Positions 55,862-64,000 of a DNA stretch of 64,000 nucleotides are shown here, one piece after another (the first letter of the stretch is position 1; every line of letters begins with the position of its first letter). The notes under the pieces were generated by a model. It searched no databases, was not told where the DNA came from, and saw nothing but the letters and a program-made list of their open reading frames with translations. The DNA lies in NCBI RefSeq assembly GCF_022664435.1, contig NZ_JAKREU010000004.1, positions 124,001-188,000 on the forward strand, read 5' to 3'. A program made the translations under genes and the position numbers. This DNA comes from Sphingomonas panni. GTDB lineage: Bacteria > Pseudomonadota > Alphaproteobacteria > Sphingomonadales > Sphingomonadaceae.

Positions 55862-56260
55862 TCAGTCGCGTGTCAGGTGCGCGACGGCGTCGATTTCGAC
55901 CAGATAGCCATAATGCAGCTCGGGCACCGGCACGACCGTCCGCGCCGGCCGGGCATCGCCCAGCCGGGCGGCATAGACGGTGTTGAAGCGCGGCCAGTTG
56001 TCCACGCCGACGATATAGGCGGTAACCCGCGCCAGCCGGTCGGGCGTGCCGCCCGCCGCCGTCAGGATCGCCAGCATATTGTCGATCGCCTGTGCCGCCT
56101 GCGCCTCGAACGCCATGTCGTCGAGCGGCGCGCCATCGGCGCGGATCGGTAACTGGCCGGAGATGTAGAGCTGGTCGCCCGCGCGTACGGCCTGCGAATA
56201 ATGCCCGGCGGGGAGCGGCGCGTCGTGGGTCAGCACGGGGTCGATGCGGGTGTCGGTCAT
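55862..56260 (-). CDS. RidA-family enamine/imine deaminase
   Basis: 132 residues. YSQAVRAGDQLYISGQLPI and the C-terminal RTVVPVPELHYGYLVEIDAVA are RidA features, including the conserved Arg and Glu. RidA hydrolyses reactive 2-aminoacrylate-type enamines made by PLP dehydratases. Its upstream neighbour is just such a PLP enzyme, overlapping by one base (TAATG), so the pair probably acts in sequence. ATG 56260 is preceded by GGAGG. Confidence 0.9.
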   Translation of the reverse strand: MTDTRIDPVLTHDAPLPAGHYSQAVRAGDQLYISGQLPIRADGAPLDDMAFEAQAAQAIDNMLAILTAAGGTPDRLARVTAYIVGVDNWPRFNTVYAARLGDARPARTVVPVPELHYGYLVEIDAVAHLTRD

Positions 56261-57441
56261 TACCATCCTCCGAAACGCTGCCACGTCGCGGCGACCTGCG
56301 GCTCCTTGCCGTGGACGACGTGATAGGCGGGATGCTGCGCGCCGGTCGAACAGGCATGGTTGGGCAGGACGCGGACCCGGTCGCCGATCGCGAGCGGGGG
56401 CAGGGTGCCGCCCGAACCCGGCCGCACGGTGATGATGCCGTGTTCCTGATTGGCATCGGCCAGGATCAGGTCGGGATAGGGCGTGCCGTCCAGCGTGCAG
56501 ACGACGCCATAGCCCTGGTCGACCGGTTGCTTGGCCGTCCCGCGATCGCGCGACATCGCCATCCAGCCGGCGTCGATCAGGATCCAGCCCTTTTCCCGCT
56601 GGAACCCGATGACCGTGCCCAGCACCGACAGCGCGATATCATCGATCGCGCAGACGCCGATGCCGTGCATCACCAGATCGAAGAATACGAACACGCCGGC
56701 ACGCACTTCGGTCACGCCGGTCAGGTCGGTCGCGAAATGCGCGGTCGGGGTCGATCCGACACTGACGACCGGACAGGCATGGCCATCGGCGCGCAGCACC
56801 TCGGCGACGTCGACCACGCTCTTGCGCTCGATCTCGGCATAATGGCGCAGTTCTTCCGGGGTCCGCGCGGCATAGCTGCCACCGGCATGGGTCAGCACGC
56901 CGCGCAGTTCGCCGCCCTTCGCCAGCGCCCGGCCGATCGCCAGCAGTTGGGCGGTGTCGCCCGGTAGGACGCCCGACCGATGGCCGTCGCAATCGATCTC
57001 GATCAGCGCGGGGATCGCGGTGCCCGCTTCGCGCGAGGCCGCCGCGACCGCTTCCGCCTGTTCGACGGTATCGAGGATCACCGCCAGGTCGACGCCGCGG
57101 GCGCGCAGTGCCAGCACGCGGGGCAGCTTGTCGGGCGCGATGCCGACCGCATAGATCATGTCGCGCACGCCAGCATCGGCGAACTGTTCGGCCTCGCGCA
57201 GCGTCGAGACGGTCGCCGGCCCCGCCGGGCTTTCCATCAGTCGCGCCGCGACCTCGACCGACTTGCCCGTCTTCAGATGCGGGCGCAGCGTCACGCCCAT
57301 CGGCGCCAGATGCGCCTTCAGCCGGGCGATGTTGCGATCCATCCGGTCGGCGTCGAGGACGAGGCACGGGGTCTCGACCGTGGCCAGCGTCTCCGTCGCG
57401 GGGGCCGTCACCGGGGCGGTGAGCGTGTCGGCATATGTCAT
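56260..57441 (-). CDS. PLP-dependent D-amino-acid enzyme of the DSD1/D-threonine aldolase family
   Basis: 393 residues. Fold-type III: TPCLVLDADRMDRNIARL, the PLP lysine in LRPHLKTGKS, EIDCDGHRSGV, and a C-terminal RVLPNHACSTGAQHPAYHVV whose His and Cys fit the metal site of D-serine dehydratase/D-threo-3-hydroxyaspartate dehydratase. Candidate reactions are dehydration of D-serine or 3-hydroxyaspartate, or D-threonine aldol cleavage. RidA next door favours a dehydratase. I start at ATG 57441, which has GGAG at the right distance; ATG 57453 has none. Confidence 0.88.
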   Translation of the reverse strand: MTYADTLTAPVTAPATETLATVETPCLVLDADRMDRNIARLKAHLAPMGVTLRPHLKTGKSVEVAARLMESPAGPATVSTLREAEQFADAGVRDMIYAVGIAPDKLPRVLALRARGVDLAVILDTVEQAEAVAAASREAGTAIPALIEIDCDGHRSGVLPGDTAQLLAIGRALAKGGELRGVLTHAGGSYAARTPEELRHYAEIERKSVVDVAEVLRADGHACPVVSVGSTPTAHFATDLTGVTEVRAGVFVFFDLVMHGIGVCAIDDIALSVLGTVIGFQREKGWILIDAGWMAMSRDRGTAKQPVDQGYGVVCTLDGTPYPDLILADANQEHGIITVRPGSGGTLPPLAIGDRVRVLPNHACSTGAQHPAYHVVHGKEPQVAATWQRFGGW

Positions 57442-57460
57442 CTTGGTCTCCATGCCGGGG

Positions 57461-58888
57461 TCAGGCCAGGATCGCCTTGGTTTCGAGATATTCCTCGAAC
57501 CCGTGGACGCCATATTCCCGGCCATTGCCCGATTGCTTGTATCCGCCGAACGGCGCGTGCGCGGTCCATGCGGGGTAGTTGATATGCACCTGTCCCGACC
57601 GGATGCGCCGGGCGACGGCCCTTGCGCGGGCCGGATCGCCCGACTGCACATGCGCGCCAAGTCCATAGACGGTGTCGTTGGCGATCGATACCGCCTCTTC
57701 CTCATCTGCATAGGGCATGATGCAGAGGACAGGGCCGAAAATCTCCTCGCGTGCGATACGCATGTCGCGGGTCACGCCGGAAAAGACGGTCGGGCGGACA
57801 TAGAAACCGCGGTTCAGCCCGGCGGGACGGCCGGGGCCACCCGCGATCAGCCGTGCGCCGTCCGACAGCCCCGCCGCGATCATGTCCTGGACGCGGGCGT
57901 GCTGCGCGGCATTGGCGATCGGACCCATCGTCGTCGCCTCGTCCATAGGCGAGCCGACGCACCAATCGTCGGCGGCGGCCGCCGCCAGTGCCTCGACCTC
58001 CGCCAGACGGTCGTCAGGGACCAGCATCCGAGTGGGGGCGCTGCACGACTGGCCGACATTGCGCATCCCGGCCATGACGCCGCGCGTGACGGCCAGCGCG
58101 AAATCGGCATCGGGCAGCAGGATGTTGGGTGACTTGCCGCCCAGTTCCTGCACCACGCGCTTCACGCTGACCGCCGCCGCCTGTGCCACCAGCACGCCGG
58201 CGCGGGTCGATCCGGTGATCGAGATCATCGCGACATCGGGATGCGCCGCCAGCGCCGCGCCGACGACTTCGCCGGTTCCGCCGACGAGGTTGAAGACACC
58301 CGCCGGCGTACCGGCGTCATGCATCACCTGTGCGAACAGCAGCGCGCTATAGGGCGACAATTCGCTGGGCTTCAGCACGACCGGGCAACCGGCGGCGATA
58401 GCCGGCGCGACCTTCGCGGTGATCTGATAGAGCGGCCAGTTCCACGGGGTGATGAGCGCACAGACGCCGATTGCCTCCTTGTGCAAGGTGAACCCGGCGT
58501 CCGGCCGTTCGAAGCGGTAGTCGGCCAGCACCTCCATTTGCGCCCGGACATGGGCGATGGCGAAGGGCACCTGCGACGCGCGGGCGAAGCCGATCGCCGC
58601 GCCCATTTCGGTCGCGATCGCCTGAGCGAAGGCTTCGGCGCGTTCCTCCAGCAGCGCGACGATCCGGCCGAGCAGCGCGATCCGGTCGGCGACCGGGCTG
58701 ACGGCAAAGGTTGGGAAGGCGCGGGCGGCGGCGGCAACCGCGCGGTCGACATCGGCGGCAGACCCTGCCGCGATAGTGCCGATCTCGCTCTCGGTCGCCG
58801 GGTCGATCACGGTGATGGCGGGAGACGACGCCACCGGCAGGCACCAGTCGCCATCGATGTAGAAATATCCCGCCTTGTCGTTCGTCAT
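57461..58888 (-). CDS. NAD(P)-dependent aldehyde dehydrogenase
   Basis: 475 residues. Complete ALDH fold: ALITPWNWPLYQITAKVAPAIAAG, glutamate in VQELGGKSPNILL, catalytic cysteine in NVGQSCSAPTRML, and EIFGPVLCIMPYADEEEAV. PFGGYKQSGNGREYGVHGFEEYLETK ends the protein. First gene of the leftward run ALDH-PLP enzyme-RidA-acyltransferase-FAD oxidoreductase. Substrate unknown. A GTG six bases upstream of ATG 58888 is an alternative start. Confidence 0.92.
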   Translation of the reverse strand: MTNDKAGYFYIDGDWCLPVASSPAITVIDPATESEIGTIAAGSAADVDRAVAAAARAFPTFAVSPVADRIALLGRIVALLEERAEAFAQAIATEMGAAIGFARASQVPFAIAHVRAQMEVLADYRFERPDAGFTLHKEAIGVCALITPWNWPLYQITAKVAPAIAAGCPVVLKPSELSPYSALLFAQVMHDAGTPAGVFNLVGGTGEVVGAALAAHPDVAMISITGSTRAGVLVAQAAAVSVKRVVQELGGKSPNILLPDADFALAVTRGVMAGMRNVGQSCSAPTRMLVPDDRLAEVEALAAAAADDWCVGSPMDEATTMGPIANAAQHARVQDMIAAGLSDGARLIAGGPGRPAGLNRGFYVRPTVFSGVTRDMRIAREEIFGPVLCIMPYADEEEAVSIANDTVYGLGAHVQSGDPARARAVARRIRSGQVHINYPAWTAHAPFGGYKQSGNGREYGVHGFEEYLETKAILA

Positions 58889-59043
58889 ATCCACCCGTCC
58901 CGGTACCGATGCGTCATCGGCTCTTGCGCCATTCTAGCGACGGCATGTCGGCAGACGCTTCCGAAAACGGGGTCGTAAACGGCATTCCCGGAGCGATGCG
59001 GCGGTCGCGGCAAGCGATTTCACCCGCTCTGGGGCCGACAACA

Positions 59044-59076
59044 CCGTTTCGGGGCGCGAAACGGGCGGCATATTAT
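59044..59076 (+). promoter_or_regulatory. Palindrome and -10 element in the divergent ALDH/HAD region
   Basis: CCGTTTCG (59044-59051) and CGAAACGG (59057-59064) form a perfect 8-bp inverted repeat, followed at 59071 by TATTAT, a good -10 hexamer for the rightward genes. No -35 close to consensus. Probable operator of an unidentified regulator. The remaining gap (58889-59160) shows no gene. Confidence 0.55.
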
Positions 59077-59160
59077 GCTGCAACGACGCAAAGGTCGCGC
59101 GCCGCGCCCCATCGGCACCGGCGCAACGAGCAATTCTGCCGCCGGTCGGGGGCTATCACC

Positions 59161-59859
59161 ATGTCCGGCAATATCACTACAGCAAGGGGGCCGATCGTGC
59201 TTCGTCCAAAGTACATCACGTTCGATTGTTATGGCACGCTGATCTATTTCGAGATGGCGCCGGTCGCGCGCCGCCTCTACGCCGACCGTATCGCGGCCGA
59301 GGACATGGACCGGTTCTGCGACGATTTCTCCGCCTATCGCCTCGACGAGGTGCTCGGCGCATGGAAACCTTATCGCGACGTGGTCGAGGGATCGCTGCGC
59401 CGGACCTGCGCCAAATGGGGCATCGAGTATCGCGACAGCGACACCGCCGACGTCTATGCCGCCGTGCCGACCTGGGGGCCGCACCCAGACGTGGTCGAAC
59501 CGCTCAAGCGCGTCGCGGCGGAATATCCGCTGGTGATCCTGTCCAATTCGATGGTCGACCTGATCCCGCACAGCGTCCGCAACCTCGAAGCGCCGTTCCA
59601 CGCCGCCTATACCGCCGAGGAGGCACAGGCCTACAAGCCGCGGATGCAGGCGTTCGAATATATGTTCGACCAGCTCGGCTGCGGGCCGGAGGACGTGCTG
59701 CACGTCTCGTCCAGCTTCCGCTACGACCTGATGACCGCCTATGACATGGGCATCAAGAACAAGGCGTTCGTCAATCGCGGGCACGAACCGCTCAACAGCT
59801 ATTATCAGGTGCATGATATCCCGAGCATCGCGGGTCTGCCGGGGCTGGTGGGGCTGTGA
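59161..59859 (+). CDS. HAD-family hydrolase, type II haloacid dehalogenase-like
   Basis: 232 residues. Motif I FDCYGTLIYF with nucleophile Asp, motif II VILSNSM, motif III lysine in QAYKPRMQAFEYMF, and motif IV region VSSSFRYDLMTAYDMG match the L-2-haloacid dehalogenase group. Many such proteins act on phosphates or other acids, so dehalogenation is not proven. ATG 59161 is chosen because earlier in-frame starts lie in unconserved sequence. The bicupin gene overlaps its end (GTGA). Confidence 0.87.
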   Translation: MSGNITTARGPIVLRPKYITFDCYGTLIYFEMAPVARRLYADRIAAEDMDRFCDDFSAYRLDEVLGAWKPYRDVVEGSLRRTCAKWGIEYRDSDTADVYAAVPTWGPHPDVVEPLKRVAAEYPLVILSNSMVDLIPHSVRNLEAPFHAAYTAEEAQAYKPRMQAFEYMFDQLGCGPEDVLHVSSSFRYDLMTAYDMGIKNKAFVNRGHEPLNSYYQVHDIPSIAGLPGLVGL

Positions 59860-60560
59860 ACGTGGCAAGCGACGTGCGGTCGTTCATCGACCTGCGAGAT
59901 TTTGCCGCATCGGCGAAGGTGCCGGCGGCCGGCGACTATCGCACCGCGCGCACGGCATTGCCGCTGGCCGAGGGGCCGTGCAGCGTCGACCTGCTCGCGC
60001 TCGACGGCGGGGTCGGGTCGGACGGTGGCCTGCCGGGCGACGAGTTCGTCATCGTCCTGGCGGGGTCGCTGCAACTGGGTGAGGTCACGCTGGCGGCGGA
60101 TGCGTGCGCGGTGATCCCGCGCGGCGTCGCGTTCGACTGGCAGGCCGCACCCGGCACCCGCGCGCTGGCGATGCGCTATGTCATCGACACGCCCGCCGCC
60201 GACCGGATCGTGCCGATCGACGAGAGCGCCGAACTCACCCCCTCCAATCCGCCGCTTGCCGAGCTGCTGGTCGGGCCGACGCCGGCGTGCCGCAACCATA
60301 CCGACTATCTGTCGAGCGACGGGGTATTCATCTGCGGGACGTGGGATTCGACGCCCTATCACCGCACCGCGATGCGCTATCGCCATCATGAACTGATGCA
60401 TCTGCTCGACGGCAGCGTGACGTTTGAGGACGAGGCGGGGGCCAGCCGCACGTTCCGCAAGGGCGACATCTTCCTGCTCGAACATGCCGCGCAATGTTCG
60501 TGGGACAGCCAGGAACATGTGAAGAAGGTCTATGCGATCTGGCGGCCGGCAGTCGCCTGA
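59856..60560 (+). CDS. Bicupin-type protein of unknown function
   Basis: 234 residues from a GTG start that overlaps the HAD stop. Two cupin-like halves: the first with GLPGDEFVIVLAGSLQLGEV (about residues 50-75), the second with YRHHELMHLLDGSVTFEDEAG (about 172-192), whose HHE..H residues could bind metal. FRKGDIFLLEHAAQCSW follows. Enzymatic or regulatory role unknown. Coupled translation with the HAD gene suggests a shared pathway with it. Confidence 0.8.
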   Translation: MNVASDVRSFIDLRDFAASAKVPAAGDYRTARTALPLAEGPCSVDLLALDGGVGSDGGLPGDEFVIVLAGSLQLGEVTLAADACAVIPRGVAFDWQAAPGTRALAMRYVIDTPAADRIVPIDESAELTPSNPPLAELLVGPTPACRNHTDYLSSDGVFICGTWDSTPYHRTAMRYRHHELMHLLDGSVTFEDEAGASRTFRKGDIFLLEHAAQCSWDSQEHVKKVYAIWRPAVA

Positions 60561-60618
60561 TCCCGTCGCCTGATCCGGTGAAGGGGCGATACCGGCAGCG
60601 GTATCGCCCCTTTGTCGT

Positions 60619-62409
60619 TCAAGGGATCGCCAGCAGGTCGAGCGACCGATGGCAGAAGATCTGCCGGTCATCCTCCAGCAGGCGCGGTGGCATCGATTCG
60701 CGGCAGACGGGCTGCGCATGGATGCAGCGCGGGTGGAAGCTGCAACCGGTCGCCGACATCCGCGCGCCGGTCGCCCCGGCTTCGCGCGCGGGCGTCTCCT
60801 CCAGCCAGCCCGGCCGCAGTTCGGGGACCGACGCGGTCAGCAGCCGGGTATAAGGATGGTGCGCGCCGTGGCGCAGGCCGTCGCGCGTCACCTCTTCGGC
60901 GACGCGCCCGGCATAGAGGACCAGCACATCGTCGGCGATCGCGCGCACGATCTCCAGGTCGTGGGTGATGAACATATAGGCGAGACCGAGTTCGCGGCGC
61001 AGCTCGATCAGCAGGTCGAGCACCGCCTCCGCCACCACCGGGTCGAGCGCCGAGGTCACCTCGTCGCACAGCAGCAGGTCGGGCCGCGCCGCCAATGCGC
61101 GGGCGAGGTTGGCGCGCTGCTTCTGTCCGCCCGACAATTCGCCGGGCAGCCGGTCGGCCAGCGCCGCGGGCAGGCGGACGAGGTCGAGCAGGCGGGTCAC
61201 CTCCGCTCGCGCCGAGCGCCGGTCCATGCCGTGGTAGAAGGCGAGGGGGCGGGCGATGGCGGCACCGATGCTGACCGACGGATTGAGTGCGGTATCGGCG
61301 CTCTGAAACACCATCTGCACCCGGCGCAGTTCGTCGCGCGACCGGTGGCGGACCAGCGGGGCCAGCGGATTGCCGTTCAGCAGGATACGCCCGGACGACG
61401 GCGCGTGCAGCCCGGCAGCGACGCGCGCCAGCGTACTCTTGCCGCAGCCGGATTCACCGATCACGCCCAGCACCTGCCCCCGGCGGATCGAAACGTCGAT
61501 CCCGTCGAGGATTCGCGTACGGGGGCCGCCGTCCGGCCCGATCCCGCCATAGCCCGCAACGATGCCCCACATGTCGAGCAGCGGCGCATCGTCGCCGGGC
61601 GGAGCGATGGCGGGCGAACGCGGTGCGGCGGCGGCGACCAGCGCCCGCGCATAGGGATGCTTCGGCGTGAACAGGATTTGCGGCGTCGTGCCCAGTTCCT
61701 GCACCTCGCCACCGCGTAGCACCGCGATCCGGTCGGCGATCTGCGCGACGACCGACAGGTCGTGCGTGACGTAGACGGCCGTGGTACCCAGATCGCGCAC
61801 CGCGTCCTTGAACGCCTTCAGCACCTCGATCTGGGTCGTCACGTCCAATGCGGTGGTCGGTTCGTCGAAGATCACCAGCGCCGGATCGGTGATGAGCGCC
61901 ATCGCCGCCATCAATCGCTGGAGCTGCCCGCCCGACACCTGATGCGGATAGCGCGCGCCGACCCCCTCGGGATCGGGCAGAGCGAGGCGGCGGAACAGCG
62001 CCTTCGCCTTTTCCTCCGCAGCGACACGGTCGAGCGTGCCGTGGATCAGCGCCGGTTCGATGACCTGCGCCATGATCGTCAGCGACGGATTGAACGCAGC
62101 GGCGGCGCTTTGCGCGACATAGGCGACGGTCCGACCGCGCACCTGACGCAGCTGCTCGGGCGTAGCGCCGTCGAGCCGCTGGCCCGCGACCTCGATCGTG
62201 CCGCCCGTGATCCGGCATCCCGGCCGGGCATAGCCGAGCAGCGCCAGCGCGATCGTCGTCTTGCCCGACCCGGACTCGCCGATCAGGGCCAGCACCTCGC
62301 CCTTGGCGACCGACAGGCTGACGTCGGGCACGATGACGATCTCGCGCCCGTCCTCGCCAGTGGCGGTGATGCGCAGATGCTCGATACGGGCAAGCGGTGC
62401 GCCGGTCAT
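60619..62409 (-). CDS. Dipeptide/oligopeptide-type ABC transporter, two ATPase domains fused
   Basis: 596 residues holding both ATPases (DppD- and DppF-like) in one chain. First half: Walker A GESGSGKTT, signature VSGGQLQRL, Walker B VIFDEPTTALD. Second half: GESGCGKST, LSGGQKQRA, LLCDEVTSALD. The C-terminus has the oligopeptide-transporter tail with cysteines GCSFHPRCIHAQPVC and FCH. ATG 62409 overlaps the permease stop. Works with the two permeases upstream; the binding protein is not in the window. Confidence 0.92.
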   Translation of the reverse strand: MTGAPLARIEHLRITATGEDGREIVIVPDVSLSVAKGEVLALIGESGSGKTTIALALLGYARPGCRITGGTIEVAGQRLDGATPEQLRQVRGRTVAYVAQSAAAAFNPSLTIMAQVIEPALIHGTLDRVAAEEKAKALFRRLALPDPEGVGARYPHQVSGGQLQRLMAAMALITDPALVIFDEPTTALDVTTQIEVLKAFKDAVRDLGTTAVYVTHDLSVVAQIADRIAVLRGGEVQELGTTPQILFTPKHPYARALVAAAAPRSPAIAPPGDDAPLLDMWGIVAGYGGIGPDGGPRTRILDGIDVSIRRGQVLGVIGESGCGKSTLARVAAGLHAPSSGRILLNGNPLAPLVRHRSRDELRRVQMVFQSADTALNPSVSIGAAIARPLAFYHGMDRRSARAEVTRLLDLVRLPAALADRLPGELSGGQKQRANLARALAARPDLLLCDEVTSALDPVVAEAVLDLLIELRRELGLAYMFITHDLEIVRAIADDVLVLYAGRVAEEVTRDGLRHGAHHPYTRLLTASVPELRPGWLEETPAREAGATGARMSATGCSFHPRCIHAQPVCRESMPPRLLEDDRQIFCHRSLDLLAIP

Positions 62410-63203
62410 CGCCGCCGCCGTCCGGGAAGGGAGTCGATCACCAGATTCATTCCGATCGTGAGGGAAGCGATCGCCACCGCCGGGAACAGCACTGCCGGCG
62501 CACCGAAACCGAGGCCGGCGATATTCTCGCGGACCAGCGCGCCCAGATCGGCATCCGGCGGCTGGACGCCCAGACCCAGGAACGACAGGCCGCTGAGCAG
62601 CAGGACGACGAAGACGAAGCGGAGGCCGAAATCGGCGGCCAGCGGCCCGGTAACGTTGGGCAGCACCTCGCGCACCACGACATAGGGCAGGCGCTCGCCA
62701 CGCGCGCGGGCGGCGGCGACGAAATCCAGCGCCATCACCCCCATCGCCAGCGCGCGGGCGGTACGGAACGCGCCGGGCGTATAGATCACCGCCAGCGTCC
62801 CGATCAGCACCGGGATCGACGCGCCGGTCGCCGCGATCACCACCAGCGCCAGCATCAGGCTGGGGATCGCGATCACAATATCGAACGTGCGCGACAGGGC
62901 GATGTCGACCCACCCGCCGGCCGCTGCGGCGAGGCCCAGCAGGATGCCCGACACCGCCGCAATGCTCGTCGCGACGAAGGCGATCAGGACGGTGTAGCGC
63001 GCGCCGTACAGCACGCGGCTGAGCATGTCGCGGCCGAGATAGTCGGTGCCGAGCGGGAAGCGGGCACTGACCGGATCGAACACGTCGAGATTGACGACAT
63101 CGCCGACGCCATGCGGTGCGACGCTGGGGCCGAGCAGCGCGACGACGATCCACGCCACCACCAGCGAAAGGCCGATCCGGCCGCTGAGCGCCATCGCCTT
63201 CAC
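62406..63203 (-). CDS. ABC transporter permease (DppC type)
   Basis: 265 residues from GTG 63203, which overlaps the stop of the other permease (GTGA). Inner-membrane subunit with about six membrane segments. The start region FPLGTDYLGRDMLSRVLYGARYTV is diagnostic of DppC/OppC, and the EAA loop is seen in DFVAAARARGERLPYVVVREVLPN. LSFLGLGVQPPDADLG is also typical. Earlier in-frame starts would run across the other permease and lack similarity. Confidence 0.92.
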   Translation of the reverse strand: MKAMALSGRIGLSLVVAWIVVALLGPSVAPHGVGDVVNLDVFDPVSARFPLGTDYLGRDMLSRVLYGARYTVLIAFVATSIAAVSGILLGLAAAAGGWVDIALSRTFDIVIAIPSLMLALVVIAATGASIPVLIGTLAVIYTPGAFRTARALAMGVMALDFVAAARARGERLPYVVVREVLPNVTGPLAADFGLRFVFVVLLLSGLSFLGLGVQPPDADLGALVRENIAGLGFGAPAVLFPAVAIASLTIGMNLVIDSLPGRRRR

Positions 63204-64000
63204 CGGTGGCGCAGTCGTGGGTTGGACAGGATCGCGACGATGTCGGCGGTCGTGACCAGGATCAGGTACGCGGTGCAGAAGATGATCGCGACCGCCTGTA
63301 CCAGCGGCAGGTCGCGGGTGGCGACCGCGTCGACCATCAGTCGCGCGACGCCGGGATAGTTGAAGATGATCTCGACCACGATGACGCCCCCCAGCAAGGT
63401 CGACAGGCTGAGCGCGATCGCATTGGCGATCGGCCCGATGGCATTGGGCAGCGCATGGCGCAGCACCACGCGGGCGGGCGAACAGCCCTTCAGCCGCGCG
63501 GCCTCGCAATAGGAGGTGTCGAGCGCGTCGATCACCGCCGCGCGGGTCATCCGCACCATCTGCGCCATCACGAAACAGGCGAGGCTGAACACCGGCAGCG
63601 CGAACACGCGCACCATGTCCCAGCCCGAATGAATGTCGCGCGTCGACGACAGCGCCGGCAGCCAGCGCAGCGTGACCGCGAACAGCATGACCGCCAGCGT
63701 CGCGATCAGGAATTCGGGGACCGACACGATGCCGATCGTCGCGATGCTGATCGCCCGGTCGAACCGCGTGCCCCGCTTGACCGCCGCGACGATGCCGAGC
63801 GTCAGCGCCAGCGGCACGGACACCAGGGCGGTCAGCCCGGCCAGCGTCAGCGAATTGCCCAGCCGCGCGCCGATCATCTCCCGCATCGGCAGCCCGGTAA
63901 TGAGCGACCGGCCGAGGTCGCCGGTCAGCACGCCGCCCGCCCAGTCGACATAGCGTTCCCAGGCAGGCTGATCGAGGTGCATCGCCTTGCGCAGGCCGGC
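63200..64000 (-). CDS. ABC transporter permease (DppB type), N-terminus outside window
   Basis: The frame is open to the right edge, so the first part of the gene is missing. Visible: AMHLDQPAWERYVDWAGGV, GDLGRSLITGLP, VSVPEFLIATLAVMLFA, and the EAA loop YCEAARLKGCSPARVVLRHALPNA, all of DppB/OppB type. With the DppC permease and the fused ATPase it forms a peptide-type importer. The substrate-binding protein is expected further right. Confidence 0.92.
   Translation of the reverse strand, partial: AGLRKAMHLDQPAWERYVDWAGGVLTGDLGRSLITGLPMREMIGARLGNSLTLAGLTALVSVPLALTLGIVAAVKRGTRFDRAISIATIGIVSVPEFLIATLAVMLFAVTLRWLPALSSTRDIHSGWDMVRVFALPVFSLACFVMAQMVRMTRAAVIDALDTSYCEAARLKGCSPARVVLRHALPNAIGPIANAIALSLSTLLGGVIVVEIIFNYPGVARLMVDAVATRDLPLVQAVAIIFCTAYLILVTTADIVAILSNPRLRHR

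Noticed and set aside
59161..60560. HAD and cupin genes as proof of organohalide degradation
   Set aside because: The HAD motifs are shared by many phosphatases, and no halide-specific context is visible.

Overview
The window reads as a chromosomal segment of a GC-rich alphaproteobacterium of the Sphingomonas type. Supporting signs are a cell-cycle methyltransferase of the CcrM type, large TonB-dependent receptors of the Caulobacter/sphingomonad subfamily, DUF885, DUF3617, DUF1272 and DUF3298-type proteins, and many short GC-rich palindromic repeats. I see no phage, IS element, CRISPR array or rRNA. Genes are tightly packed, and many neighbours overlap by the four bases ATGA or GTGA.

Layout. 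0-5 kb: the end of an M3 oligopeptidase gene, then a branched-chain 2-oxoacid dehydrogenase operon (E1 alpha, E1 beta, E2). 5-25 kb: housekeeping and small accessory genes: DUF885 protein, uracil-DNA glycosylase, folK, tRNA-Lys, PAP2 phosphatase, lepB-rnc, GIY-YIG protein, pgi-gor, a dicarboxylate symporter, glmM, a ThiD-VOC fusion, rnhB, ccrM-folP and a large unknown secreted protein. 25.7-45.5 kb: one carbohydrate locus. 45.5-53 kb: a TetR regulator, an unknown gene and a CzcCBA-type metal efflux operon with a small His-rich secreted protein. 53-64 kb: amino-acid-type catabolism (FAD oxidoreductase, acyltransferase, RidA, PLP enzyme, aldehyde dehydrogenase; opposite them a HAD hydrolase and a bicupin) and the start of a dipeptide-type ABC importer that runs off the window.

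The most notable system is the 25.7-45.5 kb locus. It combines an endo-beta-N-acetylglucosaminidase (GH85), two GH92 alpha-mannosidases, a GH125 alpha-1,6-mannosidase, a GH2 beta-mannosidase, a TonB receptor, a sodium:solute symporter, a ROK sugar kinase, a LacI repressor and a flavin-dependent halogenase homologue. Together these enzymes could release a high-mannose N-glycan from glycoprotein, trim it to the Man-beta-1,4-GlcNAc core and split that core. Three near-identical palindromes (TGTAAT-N2-ATTACA) stand before the three transcription units, so the LacI protein probably controls the whole set.

Regulatory and structural highlights: seven GANTC sites within 119 bp upstream of ccrM; two copies of a 133-138 bp MITE-like palindromic element and solo copies of its end hairpin, one inside the E2 coding sequence; TetR-type palindromes over a promoter; and paired REP-like repeats around a GIY-YIG gene. 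Gene functions rest on motifs read by eye. No database search was possible.
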